This document shows, piece by piece, positions 1-9,700 of a DNA stretch of 64,000 bases. Where the stretch lies: NCBI GenBank assembly GCA_947172415.1, contig OX359190.1, positions 1,426,001-1,490,000 on the forward strand, read 5' to 3'. The notes under the pieces are model-generated. The model was not told where the DNA came from. It worked only from the letters and a program-made list of their open reading frames with translations, and did not search any database. The stretch is from Chondrosia reniformis (Eukaryota; Porifera; Demospongiae; Chondrillida; Chondrillidae). Position numbers and translations under genes: made by a program. Each line of letters starts with the position of its first letter. Positions within the stretch are counted from its first letter, which is position 1.

Positions 1-763
1 AAGGTTCACATTACAGTACCAATAAATACAATACAATACAACTGGTATCTTTTACTAATCTCTTTTTATATGACTATTTGGTAGATAATTAACGTGCAAC
101 CACTTAAATTACTTATTTCTTCTTATGCACAGTGTCCAGACCTGTACATACATATGTCTATGATCACTGCATGAGATTATAGTATTCCCAGATACAGATG
201 TAATGTATGTACATATATATGTATTTCAATACTTTTATTTGTTTATATACGTAGGTTGCCTGCAGTGAAATGGATTTCAACATTGATCTTATCTTCATAG
301 ATCCACTGTGTGTTCATGCGTACTTCATTAACCATTTTCATTGTATATATTCAAAACTGTCGTCAGTATAATTAAACCAGTTTTTTAACTTTTTTATAAA
401 GTATGTAATTTGTTGTTTTGAATCAGAAAGTTTGCTCTATGTCAAAGCTGAGCAATCAGTAATCTTTGTACATCTCTCTATTGGCATACATCATTGGATG
501 TAGGTATCGATCAATTTAGCAATTTTCCTTAGGGATCATCTGGTTTGATATCTCTTCATTAATTAGATTTACCACACAGTTTTCAATTTTTAGTCTCAAA
601 TTGTTAATTTATGTAAATATAATTAATGTCCTTGATTAATAAGTCCGTAAGGCACTGTATCCCTGCAGCAGTTTAAGGTCTTGATGTAACACTTGTGTTA
701 TCGATTATCTATAGAGGCGAAAAGCGTTTGTAAATATGGTGGCGAGGGGTCCAGTTGAAAGAG
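1..763. other. Upstream region of CEP70-like fragment 1; start of tandem unit
   Basis: No coding exon is seen. The first bases closely match the sequence from about 13864 onward, so the window opens almost exactly at a unit boundary of the tandem array. The last 100 bases (TGATGTAACACTTGTGTTATC, then AAATATGGTGGCG) recur before each CEP70-like exon 1 near 14960, 44090 and 63590 and probably form its promoter; the ATGGTGGCG segment resembles a YY1 site. Confidence 0.6.
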
Positions 764-1527
764 ATGTCTCAATGTCTCGCTCATTGTAGTTTAGAACATA
801 AAATGGATAAGTGCGACCACTGGTCCGTTGTCAATCATCGATTAGAGGAAGCTGGCTACAGTGCAGTGAAGATCAAACCAATCGACCTGAATAACCTTCC
901 TTCAGAAGGTAGACTGACTACAAGTGTTTGTGTATTTAGTGTGTAGCGAGTCCAATGAGGTATGAACCGCGCTTGTAATGTCTCTGAATACAGATGCTAC
1001 CGTTTTGGACAGTTTGGCGGCTACCTCACTGCGTGCGACTGTGCTGTGCCTTCTGGACGATATCAGCACTGGTAATGCATCCTTACTTGATAAAATGCGC
1101 CAGAAAGACGCAGAGATTGAGCAACTGGTAGAGAAGGCGAATAAACTGGAAATTTTATGTGAATCTTTACAAAAAGAGAGACCATGTATAAGGCAACGTG
1201 GAGAAGAGTATAACCCTGTTGATGTAAGTGTTAACGAAGGTGATCAGTCAAAGGTATTTTTTCTGTTCCAAATTCCATATCAAATTTAGAGTTACTTTTT
1301 TGTAGCTTTGAATCCCACCTCTATGGTTGCCTAGGAAACACACCAATTCCAACTATCACAGCAGCTCTGTATGTACATACGTGTAGCTTCCCTAACAAGT
1401 TGTTTGTGAAGTGTTTGGTGTTTGATGTCAATTCTTATGTGTAGGACTCAGTAGTGCAAGCCCTAAGGAGCAGAGTTGCTGAGCTAGAATATTCTAATGC
1501 AAAATTAAAGCTTGACCTACAGAACAG
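764..1527 (+). pseudogene. CEP70: CEP70-like 5' fragment, copy 1 (exons 1-3 only)
   Basis: Three spliced exons at 764-908, 994-1223 and 1445-1527 match the start of the complete CEP70-like gene at 44165-52029, with joins in phase 1, 0 and 2. The protein would start MSQCLAHCSLEHK, with a four-codon in-frame insertion relative to the other copies, followed by the conserved segment [16 protein letters not shown] and a coiled-coil segment ([14 protein letters not shown]). The donors are GTAGAC, GTAAGT and GTAAGT. No exon 4 or later exon follows; AGMO exons come next. This is a duplicated gene head. It may still be transcribed from its own promoter, but it lacks the C-terminal region that identifies the family. 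Confidence 0.75.
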
Positions 1528-1564
1528 GTAAGTTGTTTTGTAACACCTGACAATATTGTAATGC

Positions 1565-1716
1565 AGGGCTGCATAGAGGGTAGGCTAGGATTGATTTTGC
1601 CCATAGACTTTTGGAAAGTTAAAATAAACTGCTTTGACACCCTCATACCATTGCCCCCCTAATTTTTGAAATTTCATTTTGCCCCCTCTGGCCCTAAGTT
1701 CTGCATGCAGCCCTGT
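1565..1716. repeat. Dispersed inverted-end repeat (GGGCTGCAT ... ATGCAGCCC)
   Basis: The block begins GGGCTGCATAGAGGG and ends GCATGCAGCCCTG, so its ends are inverted copies, with C-rich and G-rich interior tracts. Relatives sit at the matching CEP70 intron positions near 15835-15890 and 44960-45075, and an opposite-strand relative lies in a gene B intron at about 20410-20575. It looks like a small non-autonomous element or an old repeat. Confidence 0.5.
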
Positions 1717-1740
1717 AATGTAAGCATATTATTATTTGTA

Positions 1741-1817
1741 AGTATTGACTTTGTGGGGCAAAGTCAAAAAGCTGTTTCAGAGAAAGTCAGCAACAGTGCA
1801 GTCTGATGTCTCTCCCA
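1741..1817 (+). pseudogene. Stray fragment of a Kelch-Roc gene's Roc linker
   Basis: These bases closely match 27077-27155 inside the Roc-COR exon of gene B, where the corresponding residues read GVLTLWDKVKGLFQRMS. Here the fragment sits between CEP70-like and AGMO fragments, without flanking coding sequence, splice sites or an open frame. The linker variant is the gene B type, not the type found in A, C or D. Confidence 0.6.
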
Positions 1818-2000
1818 TATTATTATTTGTATGTAAACAAGTACAGATTGAAGTGTTGCTTCAACTGACAAACACTTTATGACAGTTAAACTTTGTAATC
1901 TTTATCATAATATGCAATCTACTGATCAGTCCCGATTAGAAGAAACAGCTGTCTATGGCTAGATTCTCATTTTATAACAGTTTAGATAGTACTTAGACTT

Positions 2001-2107
2001 CGCCTGTCTATGGCGGTCGCCTGTCTATGGCGGTCGCCTGTCTATGGCGGTCGCCTGTCTATGGCGGTCGCCTGTTTATAGTGGTCACCTGTCTAAAGTG
2101 GTCACTA
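2001..2107. repeat. 17-bp minisatellite, about 6 copies
   Basis: The unit is CGCCTGTCTATGGCGGT, four near-perfect copies followed by two degenerate ones. The array ends about 20 bp before the acceptor of the first AGMO exon. The same position in unit 2 (15941-16110) has ten copies with a slightly different consensus. Confidence 0.9.
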
Positions 2108-2129
2108 CAAGCTTAACTGTTTCCTGCAG

Positions 2130-4469
2130 AGATTAATATCCTTTGGGCCGCCCATCAAGCTCATCATAGCAGTGAAGAGTACAACCTGAGTACTGCCCTC
2201 AGACAATCTTCATTACAAGGAGCCACTTCATGGGTAAGTGGAAGAGATTTCCAATGCCAGTAGCGCAAGACACACTTAAATTCTTCTTTCTTATTTCAAT
2301 AAGATGTTCTACATTCCCTTGGTAGTTGCCATTCCTCCGTCAGTGTACCTGGTCCACAGACAGTTTAACCTCCTCTATCAGTTCTGGATCCACACGGAAC
2401 TGGTGGGCAAGCTGGGTCCATTGGAGTGGATCCTCAACACTCCCTCACATCATCCATCGGGTGCACCATGGACGCAATGCCTACTGCCTTGACAAGAACT
2501 ATGGAGGCACTCTGATCATATTTGATCGCATTTTTGGTCAGTCTCCTTTTATTTGTTACCCAAACTGTACTGGCAGTATAGTAACTAGTGTAGCTTAAGT
2601 CAGTCACTGAAGAAGACCCTCAGGGTCAAAATTCCAATTCTAAAGAAGCAAATTGCTTCTCTAGACACTCAAAAGACTACAGATGAACCATCTCAAAGAT
2701 AGTACCTATAATATACTTAGTGGAGTCCCAATAGAATTGTGATACCTGATGCCGATTCTTTTAGAATGTTTCTTCTCTCTAAATTTTCCCTTCTCAGGCA
2801 CCTTTGCTCCCGAGGACGAGCCAGTGGCTTATGGTCTAGTACATCCAGTGGGGTCCTTCAACACACTCTACGTTCAGTACTTTCACTACATACACATCTT
2901 AAAGACTGCTTGGAACATTGAGGGATTAAAAAACAAGTTTAAAGTGTTCTTTTACGGTCCAGGATGGTTTGAGGGAGGCGGAAGACTGGGGGACTCCAGT
3001 CTTGTGCCTCAGGTCAGTGTCTCCACAAGTCACATCTTTCATATCTAGTCTGATAAACTTGTATGGTCTACCAACTGTGTATGTATTTTGTAACGAGCGA
3101 ATAATGTCATATTTTTCAAAGGAGATATATTTAAAGTGGCCACTATATACGTAATACTCTCTACACCACATAATATGTGTCTAAGTACGTAAGTGACCAT
3201 CCTAGAGAGGTTACACTGTATTTCATAAGGCTCATTTGAACAACTGTGAAAGATTACTTGGGCAATCTCTGTCAGCTGGTCTTATGTATAGAATCACCAC
3301 TAATTAGCAAGAGTGGAAACTAATTACTTTGGACAAAGGTAATGAAGTATGTAGCCCCTGCATACAAGTATTAGTCTTGCCTAGCCAGACCACCTCCATA
3401 TTTATATAATTGACTGTCAGACAGTGCCTTGTAGGTGTGACTTGCTCACCTGGTTTTGTGAGACCAAATTTCTAGTAAAGGAATAATCCAATGAATAATA
3501 GTAGGAGACCTTAAATTGTATTCATTGGTATCATAATATTATTCATTTGATCAACAATTACCTTATATGGATGTCCTAAGGAATGTGGGACCTCACACAA
3601 AATCCAGTGTAGGATATCTGCTGGTGACCCTTATTAGCCCTCCTTTGTTACTACCTTGGTATCCATGGTGATTGTGATTGTGTAATGAGAGGCTAGACCT
3701 TGTATAGTTAATGGACCAGTTCTGATCAGTGAAGTTGACTACCTACTCTAACTGGTATGAGGGGAGAACATGTATGGAGCATGTCCTGGTTCAATTCCCA
3801 GCAATTGCTCCTTACTTGTAATTCCCCCAATTATGTTTATCTGTAATTACTTGTGGTTTGCTTATCATGTGCTTTGATTATTCATGCATGTAGATCAAGT
3901 TTCCAGTCAGGAAGTATGATCCTGCTGTTCCAATGTGGATCAATGTGTACTGTCTGGTCCACTTTATGATAGTCCTCTTCTCCTTCCAGTATTTGGGAGG
4001 TGTCAGGGACAGACTGGACTACTTTGTGTCTCTTGGTCTGGTTGTGTTTCTCATGTACGCACTCACCTGTTTTGGAATGATATTTGATCATCAGTAAGTT
4101 AATTGTCCAATCAGGTGGAGCATATTATACTCTGCATGCCAGCCCAACCTTTCCACCATTTTCTCAAAGACTATTCCATCAAAAGATTGTCTGAATTGGT
4201 TTATTTCATATTTCATATAAACTCAAGATGTGTGTGGAGGGGATATTGGAAAGATTTTATTTATCTCTAGTAAACTGTCGCCGCTTCTGGAGTTGTTCAG
4301 ACTAGTTGTTATAGTAGCAGGTGATTCACTGTGTGCATGGTATGGTGTGATGGTGGGCCTGCCGGCTGCCCTCCACTGGGGACTGAGGAGTGGGTACATC
4401 ATCTCCCTCCTAATCTGGATACGTGTCACAATGAAGAATGCTACCAGAGCAAAGACCAAGACAATATAG
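2130..4469 (+). pseudogene. AGMO: AGMO copy 1: 5'-truncated and frameshifted
   Basis: Exons lie at 2130-2233, 2304-2536, 2798-3012, 3894-4093 and 4271-4469. The family is the di-iron fatty acid hydroxylase superfamily: exon one encodes the [12 protein letters not shown] box, exon two the [15 protein letters not shown] segment and the last histidine box, exons four and five hydrophobic membrane segments. Alkylglycerol monooxygenase is a tetrahydrobiopterin-dependent ER enzyme that cleaves ether lipids. The second exon is 233 bp here against 229 bp in the intact copy, because four bases (ATCC/CATC) are duplicated within the HHRVHH box. This breaks the frame at metal-binding residues. All exons encoding the N-terminal part are missing. 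The remaining splice sites are intact. Confidence 0.85.
3757..3875 (+). mobile_element. Internally deleted tRNA-derived SINE copy in AGMO intron
   Basis: It matches the fuller SINE at 17795-17940 but lacks the middle of the tRNA-like head. The B-box-like GGTTCAATTCCC and the tail ACTTGTGGTTTGCTTATCA remain. Both copies sit at the same place in the AGMO intron, so insertion preceded duplication and the deletion followed it, or the allele was partly converted. Confidence 0.55.
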
Positions 4470-4881
4470 TAACTGAAAACATTTAATTAAGCTAGCTAGG
4501 TGACTAAACAGTTCCTTATATACTGTATTGTACAGTCGCAGGTGAATGCATTCTTTATAATGTATTTGTAATAGAAGGTTCATGGACATACGAATAAGGT
4601 CGCCTTAGGACCTTTTCCATTTCCGCCACTGAAACTGCATGCTCCGAACATGCTGCGAGACTATATGAAAATCGCAGCTGTAGTCAAGGAATGCTGTCGC
4701 TGTTTTTACCCTGTATACATGTTGTATACGTACCTATATGTACCTAGTCTAGTGCTATATGTACCTATATATAAATGTTGTATCAATCAATTGTACTCTT
4801 TCTCATGTGAGATGTTTACAATATGTGTTTTATTGTAACATTTTCAATCCAGTTACATAACTCAGTAAAACCTATTATATA
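4470..4881. other. AGMO downstream region
   Basis: This is 3' flanking sequence of the AGMO copy, AT-rich and shared with the downstream regions at about 18690 and 55735. No gene is seen in it. Confidence 0.5.
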
Positions 4882-5135
4882 TGGCACATCTAGAAAAAGT
4901 AACGAAACAAGAAAGTGATCATCTAGTAAGGCTAACATTGCAGAAGTGGCATACTGAAACTTAACTATACACATCACTTCTATGTTTGGGCGCATCATGG
5001 ATATACTAGAAGTAGGGATCGATGCGCCCAAACATAGAAGTGATGTGTATAGTTAAGTTTCAGTATGCCACTTCTGCAATGTTAGCCTTACTAGATGATC
5101 ACTTTCTTGTTTCGTTACTTTTTCTAGATGTGCCA
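4882..5135. repeat. Perfect palindrome with 115-bp arms and 24-bp loop
   Basis: Bases 4882-4996 are the exact reverse complement of 5021-5135, with a 24-base spacer at 4997-5020. No mismatch is seen over the arms. The paralogous sites near 18990, 37080 and 56220 lack it. It forms the left end of a unit-1-specific insertion reaching to about 6000. A foldback-type element or recent hairpin-forming insertion is the simplest reading; an RNA copy would form a long double-stranded hairpin. Confidence 0.9.
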
Positions 5136-6000
5136 ATCACTGTTATAGTGCCATCCCTACTTTTAACTTCATTTTTGAATGTTTTTATTTAACTTGTATT
5201 GCCCCTTTTTTCTTGTTAATATTTGTTTTGAAAGTTTTCTTGGCGAAAACTCGAAATAAAGTAGCAGAATAGACGATATAATAGAGAGCTCTAAATTAAA
5301 AAATGGCGTCCGAAAAGATCCCAAATTTGATAAGATGTTTTCTACCGTTCTTTAACATTCAGTTTAGGATATTAAAGGGTCCATAATCGTTAAGAATACG
5401 ACTGTATATAGGCCCTGCAAAGCGACTAAGAAATTCGATCGCGGGTAACGGCAGTACCACAAATATTACTCATTCGGGTTACTTATTTTATATACAGAGA
5501 ATTTGAAACTTAATTAAAAAATGGCGTTCAAAGAGGCCCTAAATTTGGCACTTTCAAAAGTAACACGCTTCGGTTGGAGCGCGTTGAAATCTAGGGTAGC
5601 CTATTCCCTAGTTCGGAAACATTCATGACGATTTAGTATTTGTATGTACCTGCGTAAGTTCGCATGTTAGCGCTAGCTCATTTGAAAAAAGAAGAAGAAG
5701 AAGAAGAAGAAGAAGAAGAAGAAGAAGAAGAAGAAGAAAAAATGAGGAATTGCAGAATTTGGCCTATTTCGGTTTAACCACTTTGCGAAGGTTGTAGAGC
5801 ATCGTAACATATTTTGGCGTTTAGAAAAGCATGCAAAAACGACTGCAAACACACGAATGCAACCGAAAATCTGAACGTTGTTGATTTATGAGGTGTTAAT
5901 TGATAATACATTGAATAGGGCGGCCATGTTTTTTTTCGGCCATCCCTACTTATAGAGTACTACCGTACTCTATGATAGAGTACTACCGTACTCTATGATA
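5136..6000. mobile_element. Remainder of unit-1-specific insertion (non-autonomous element)
   Basis: Comparison with units 3 and 4 (CCTATTATATGTACAATGTAATAC at about 37088) places an insertion here from about 4881 to 6000. It holds no convincing coding sequence. It includes a GAA microsatellite at about 5691-5740 and ends in two short palindromic repeats (AGAGTACTACCGTACTCT). The whole segment including the palindrome is probably one mobile or nested insertion; class unknown. Confidence 0.5.
5691..5740. repeat. GAA trinucleotide microsatellite
   Basis: About sixteen tandem GAA units are visible. They lie inside the unit-1-specific insertion and not in a gene. Confidence 0.9.
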
Positions 6001-6600
6001 CAATGTAATACATGTTTCTAAATTGATTGAAATATTTACTGAAATACAAATTAAAAGGTAGGAGGTACCATATTGAATCATCAGATATAACTGACTCCAT
6101 GGTTACCATGGTTACTGTTCTGTCTCTTTCCCAGGATCCACTTGCATGATTTTCTCCAGTTTTCTTTGTATCCAAACAAATATATAAGCATACACAATTA
6201 CTCCCAGTTGGACCATCTCTCCTTGTTGACCTATAGGCGGGAGAACATCCTCACAGTCATATTTACCAGTGGACCCAACACTGTTGCTATATAGCAAGTG
6301 ATTTAGAAGTAGATGTCATCCTTTAATTGGCACCAGCCACACTTGCACCCTGCAGGGAAGGAGAACAAATGAATAACATGACACCAATGAATACAATTTA
6401 AGGGCTCTCATAATGTTATTCATTGGATTAGTACTTCCTCATTAAGATCCTATGGAATGTAGACATCACAAAACAATACCAGACTCTATCAGATCAGTAC
6501 ATGTGACCTCCACTGGCTGGAGAGACTACTATGTACTTGTATGTAGGCATACCTACCTCACCTGATCCTTCAACCAAAGCAACACTAAAGGACCATGTGA
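6001..6600. other. Conserved block upstream of gene A promoter
   Basis: This block recurs upstream of genes C (37090-37730) and D (56230-56840), and more divergently B (19020-19560). On the minus strand it contains a possible acceptor (CTTCCCTGCAG) followed by CKCGWCQLKDD-like codons, which stop quickly in copies 1 and 4. It may be a relic exon or part of a divergent non-coding transcript. No protein gene can be supported. Confidence 0.4.
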
Positions 6601-6604
6601 CTAG

Positions 6605-6773
6605 ATAATACCGGAAGTGCATCCGAACCGCCATTTTTGAGTGCTACACGCTGAGATCAAAGAGATTACCGCCACTACATATAGGTGTTGCTATAGTTGC
6701 AATCGCAGTTGTGATAGTGCAATACAAGTGAAGTTTCAGTTTTTCATCTCTTCTTTTGTTTATTGAATTGTCA
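6605..6773 (+). promoter_or_regulatory. Probable promoter of gene A (ETS-like and YY1-like motifs)
   Basis: ACCGGAAGTG at about 6610 fits the ETS consensus, and AACCGCCATTTT just after it is the reverse complement of a YY1-type AAATGGCGG site. The same order and spacing occur before genes C and D, and in a degenerate form before B. No TATA box is evident. Role is inferred from conservation and position before the first exon. Confidence 0.55.
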
Positions 6774-9700
6774 ATGTCGGCCATAGATAAAGTGAGTTTA
6801 TTTATTCATTCAGTTTCTCGTAGAAGTGGGCGTTACTATATAGACTCACAGTCGCTAACCTTTCACCGGTCAAAATGAGTTCAGTTTAATTTAGCAAACT
6901 ACATGTTCTGCCAGTGTAAATGAAACTCGTTACAGCAAATAGTATCATTCAGCGCAGAAAATATCTAGTCAGGTCTTGTAGCGGATAATAGAAACTAGTT
7001 CAGTCTTTGAAATGCGTCCAACTCGCCAGGTTGAAATAGTGGTATTACCCGAGAACTCTCTAACAGTCACACCTTTAGCTTTCAGAGACCCTTGCCCAAA
7101 GTCTCTTTGTTTAGAATACTACGACACTGTTGGGTTATGCAAAACCTCGCTCAAACTAGCTAGCGAAATGCAACCTTGAAATTCGTAGGCTTCTAAGGAA
7201 CACTTTAGAAAGCGAAGTACGCCGCTCATCCATATAATGGCAGAATATTTAACTGGTGCACGTTGAGGAGGTTCAGATTTAATAGACTATTAGACAGTAA
7301 ACGCTGAAATGACTCTTTACATTCTGTTAAGTTGGACTTTGTACAAACAGACTGCATGATTTACAGACTGTAACTCAAAGGTTTCTTGTAATAAACTGCT
7401 ACTGAAAACTTACATATCCGTGTGTGCTAATTTATAGAGAGTTACCAAGCAGACACGCTTCAATCAGTAAATGTTTCTTATCTCAATTAGATCTTTCGCA
7501 GTGACCTCCTCAGAGCTGGAGGAGGTCATTTTCTCAACTCCACCTATATCCCCAAAATGTTGAGTGGAACATCCTTTGCTAAAGCACTTGCACATCTTCC
7601 AAGTGTATTCGTCTATGGTGGCATTGAGGAACAGGTTCAGGTTTACAATGTTAATAACACTAAATGGTCAACACTACCTCGACCTCCTCATTCTCACAGT
7701 GGAGCAGCCATCTTAGGAAACCAGTTTACTTTAATAGGAGGTAGAGACACTCTTCGCATTCCTACAAACGATCTAGTGACGTGGACAGGCAAAGAATGGA
7801 AAGTACTATATCCTCCAATGCACACCGCCCGATCTGATCCAGGTGTTCTTGCAATTGGAGACTTAGTAATTGTCTCTGGAGGAATAGGAGGAACAGCCAC
7901 AATTGAATTCCTGGATATTAACAAAAGAATATGGATACAGTCGAATCTGAAACCTCCTGGATCATCATACAATCACCACATGTCATTGTGTGGTGAATAC
8001 ATTTACATCTACTACAACTACTACTATTTTTGTAGAATGAATAAGAAGAATTTTATGGCTTCACTTACAACTAGTGCTGTACATCACTGGGAACAGCTCG
8101 AGTATGCACCAGGGGGCAGTTCACTATTACAATACAGCACACTACCAGTCCTAGTAGGTCCAAAAGGAATCTTCATTTTCGAGAAGAAGAAGTGGACACG
8201 AATTAGTGTAGAAACGTCTTATGACTTAACTTGTACGGCTTCCCTCAACGGAACTACATTTCTCACATTTGGAGGAAAAGGATTATTAGGAGTAAATCAG
8301 ACAAGAGCTGTACAGCACGATATTGCAGTTAAGGTTAGTAAACTTATTTAAGTATTACAAGTCTTGTTAACATTCGTTGCGCGCTTCGCGTACACTTTCT
8401 CCTTCAAATAGAAACATTAGAAGGTTTTATTTCCTTCGTTAGAGTCACCTAACTTGTGCGCTCAGTGTACACGAAGCGCGTGTCAATGTTAACAAGACTT
8501 GTGTTACTTTAATGTTCTCGTAAGAGTGTGTTCTACGAACGCTCTTACGAGTTTAAGTGTTAACTTGTTTCCACTAACAAAGACTGTTAAGTCTTCTTGT
8601 TCTTTGCATTTGAAGTGAGAAAGTAGAGGAAAGCGTTCCAAGTATTATCCGCTGTAGTTAAACTCTTGATTATCGCGTGCTACGTACGTACGTATGTTAA
8701 TTTCTCGTCCTGTGAACGTTCGTGTGATTAGTTATAAGATGTTGGTAGTACAGAAATGTTGGTTGTAGACACGTTTAATAAACTACTTTCTAATAGAACG
8801 AGAGTTAACTGCTAGACACGGAAGCTTCCCAAGGCGAAGTCCGCCATTTTGTTTTATATAGTATTCAATAAGTCTTAGCCTAATTTTTGGGGCGCTGTTG
8901 TTTTTGTCTGTTATTAAAAAGAAGAGAGTTGCCACGTTTTTAAATTATACAGTCTGTCTTGTTCAAAGTAAGTGAAAGGTAACAGAAGTCAAATGAATGT
9001 GTCAGTGAATGTTTAGAAGAGATGTCGGGTATTGACTGTATTACTTGGCTGAATTGACTGTTCTCTAAAGATGCTTCTTGCTAGTTTTCCTAAAGCTAAG
9101 CATCACCAATAATATTGACCTACCGACTGAATTGTCAAAAGAATGTTTGTTTATAAACACAGACTGTCCCTTTGTGGGTAAACTATTGATAAGTAATTAA
9201 TGTGAAGTGTTAGGCAATGACAATACTCAATGTGTTAGCATTCACATGTAGCAATGGATCATCTAATTAATCAAGACCCTATTCTACTCTTATTGATAAG
9301 AGTGTGATGGAAGATAAAGATCTGTATTTATGAACCTGTGAATGTTTTAGTAAATAGTACATCTACAGCCAAGTTGTGTTACATAACAAAGCTGTCTTGA
9401 AAGAGCCTTCAGAAGTTGTATCTAAACAGAATGTAATTCACACTTTGGATGGCTAATGTCATTTGGATTAAAATTTTCCTGTTACTGTGACAATGGCTTA
9501 CCTCAGAACGATAGTAAAACTGGCGTCTTTGAATAGAGCGAATAACAGGTCGAATTGATAAAGAAAACACCATTTAGGACACTCCATAGAGGACGTTAAA
9601 GTAGTTTCTAGTTGATCACATGTGAACTGTAGCAGGCGTTTGAGGAATAATAAACTGATAACCCTCGAATTAGGATAAACTGCTTATTCATAGAATGACT

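Noticed and set aside
1445..2233. CEP70-AGMO fusion protein
   Set aside because: Exon end phases (2 in unit 1, 0 in unit 2) do not fit the phase-1 start needed by the AGMO exon, so a joined message is out of frame.
4816..5031. Minus-strand 71-codon open frame
   Set aside because: It is produced by the arm of the palindrome and has no counterpart in the other units.
6112..6297. Minus-strand gene sharing the Kelch-Roc promoter
   Set aside because: Possible splice sites exist, but frames are interrupted differently in each unit and no start codon joins to them.
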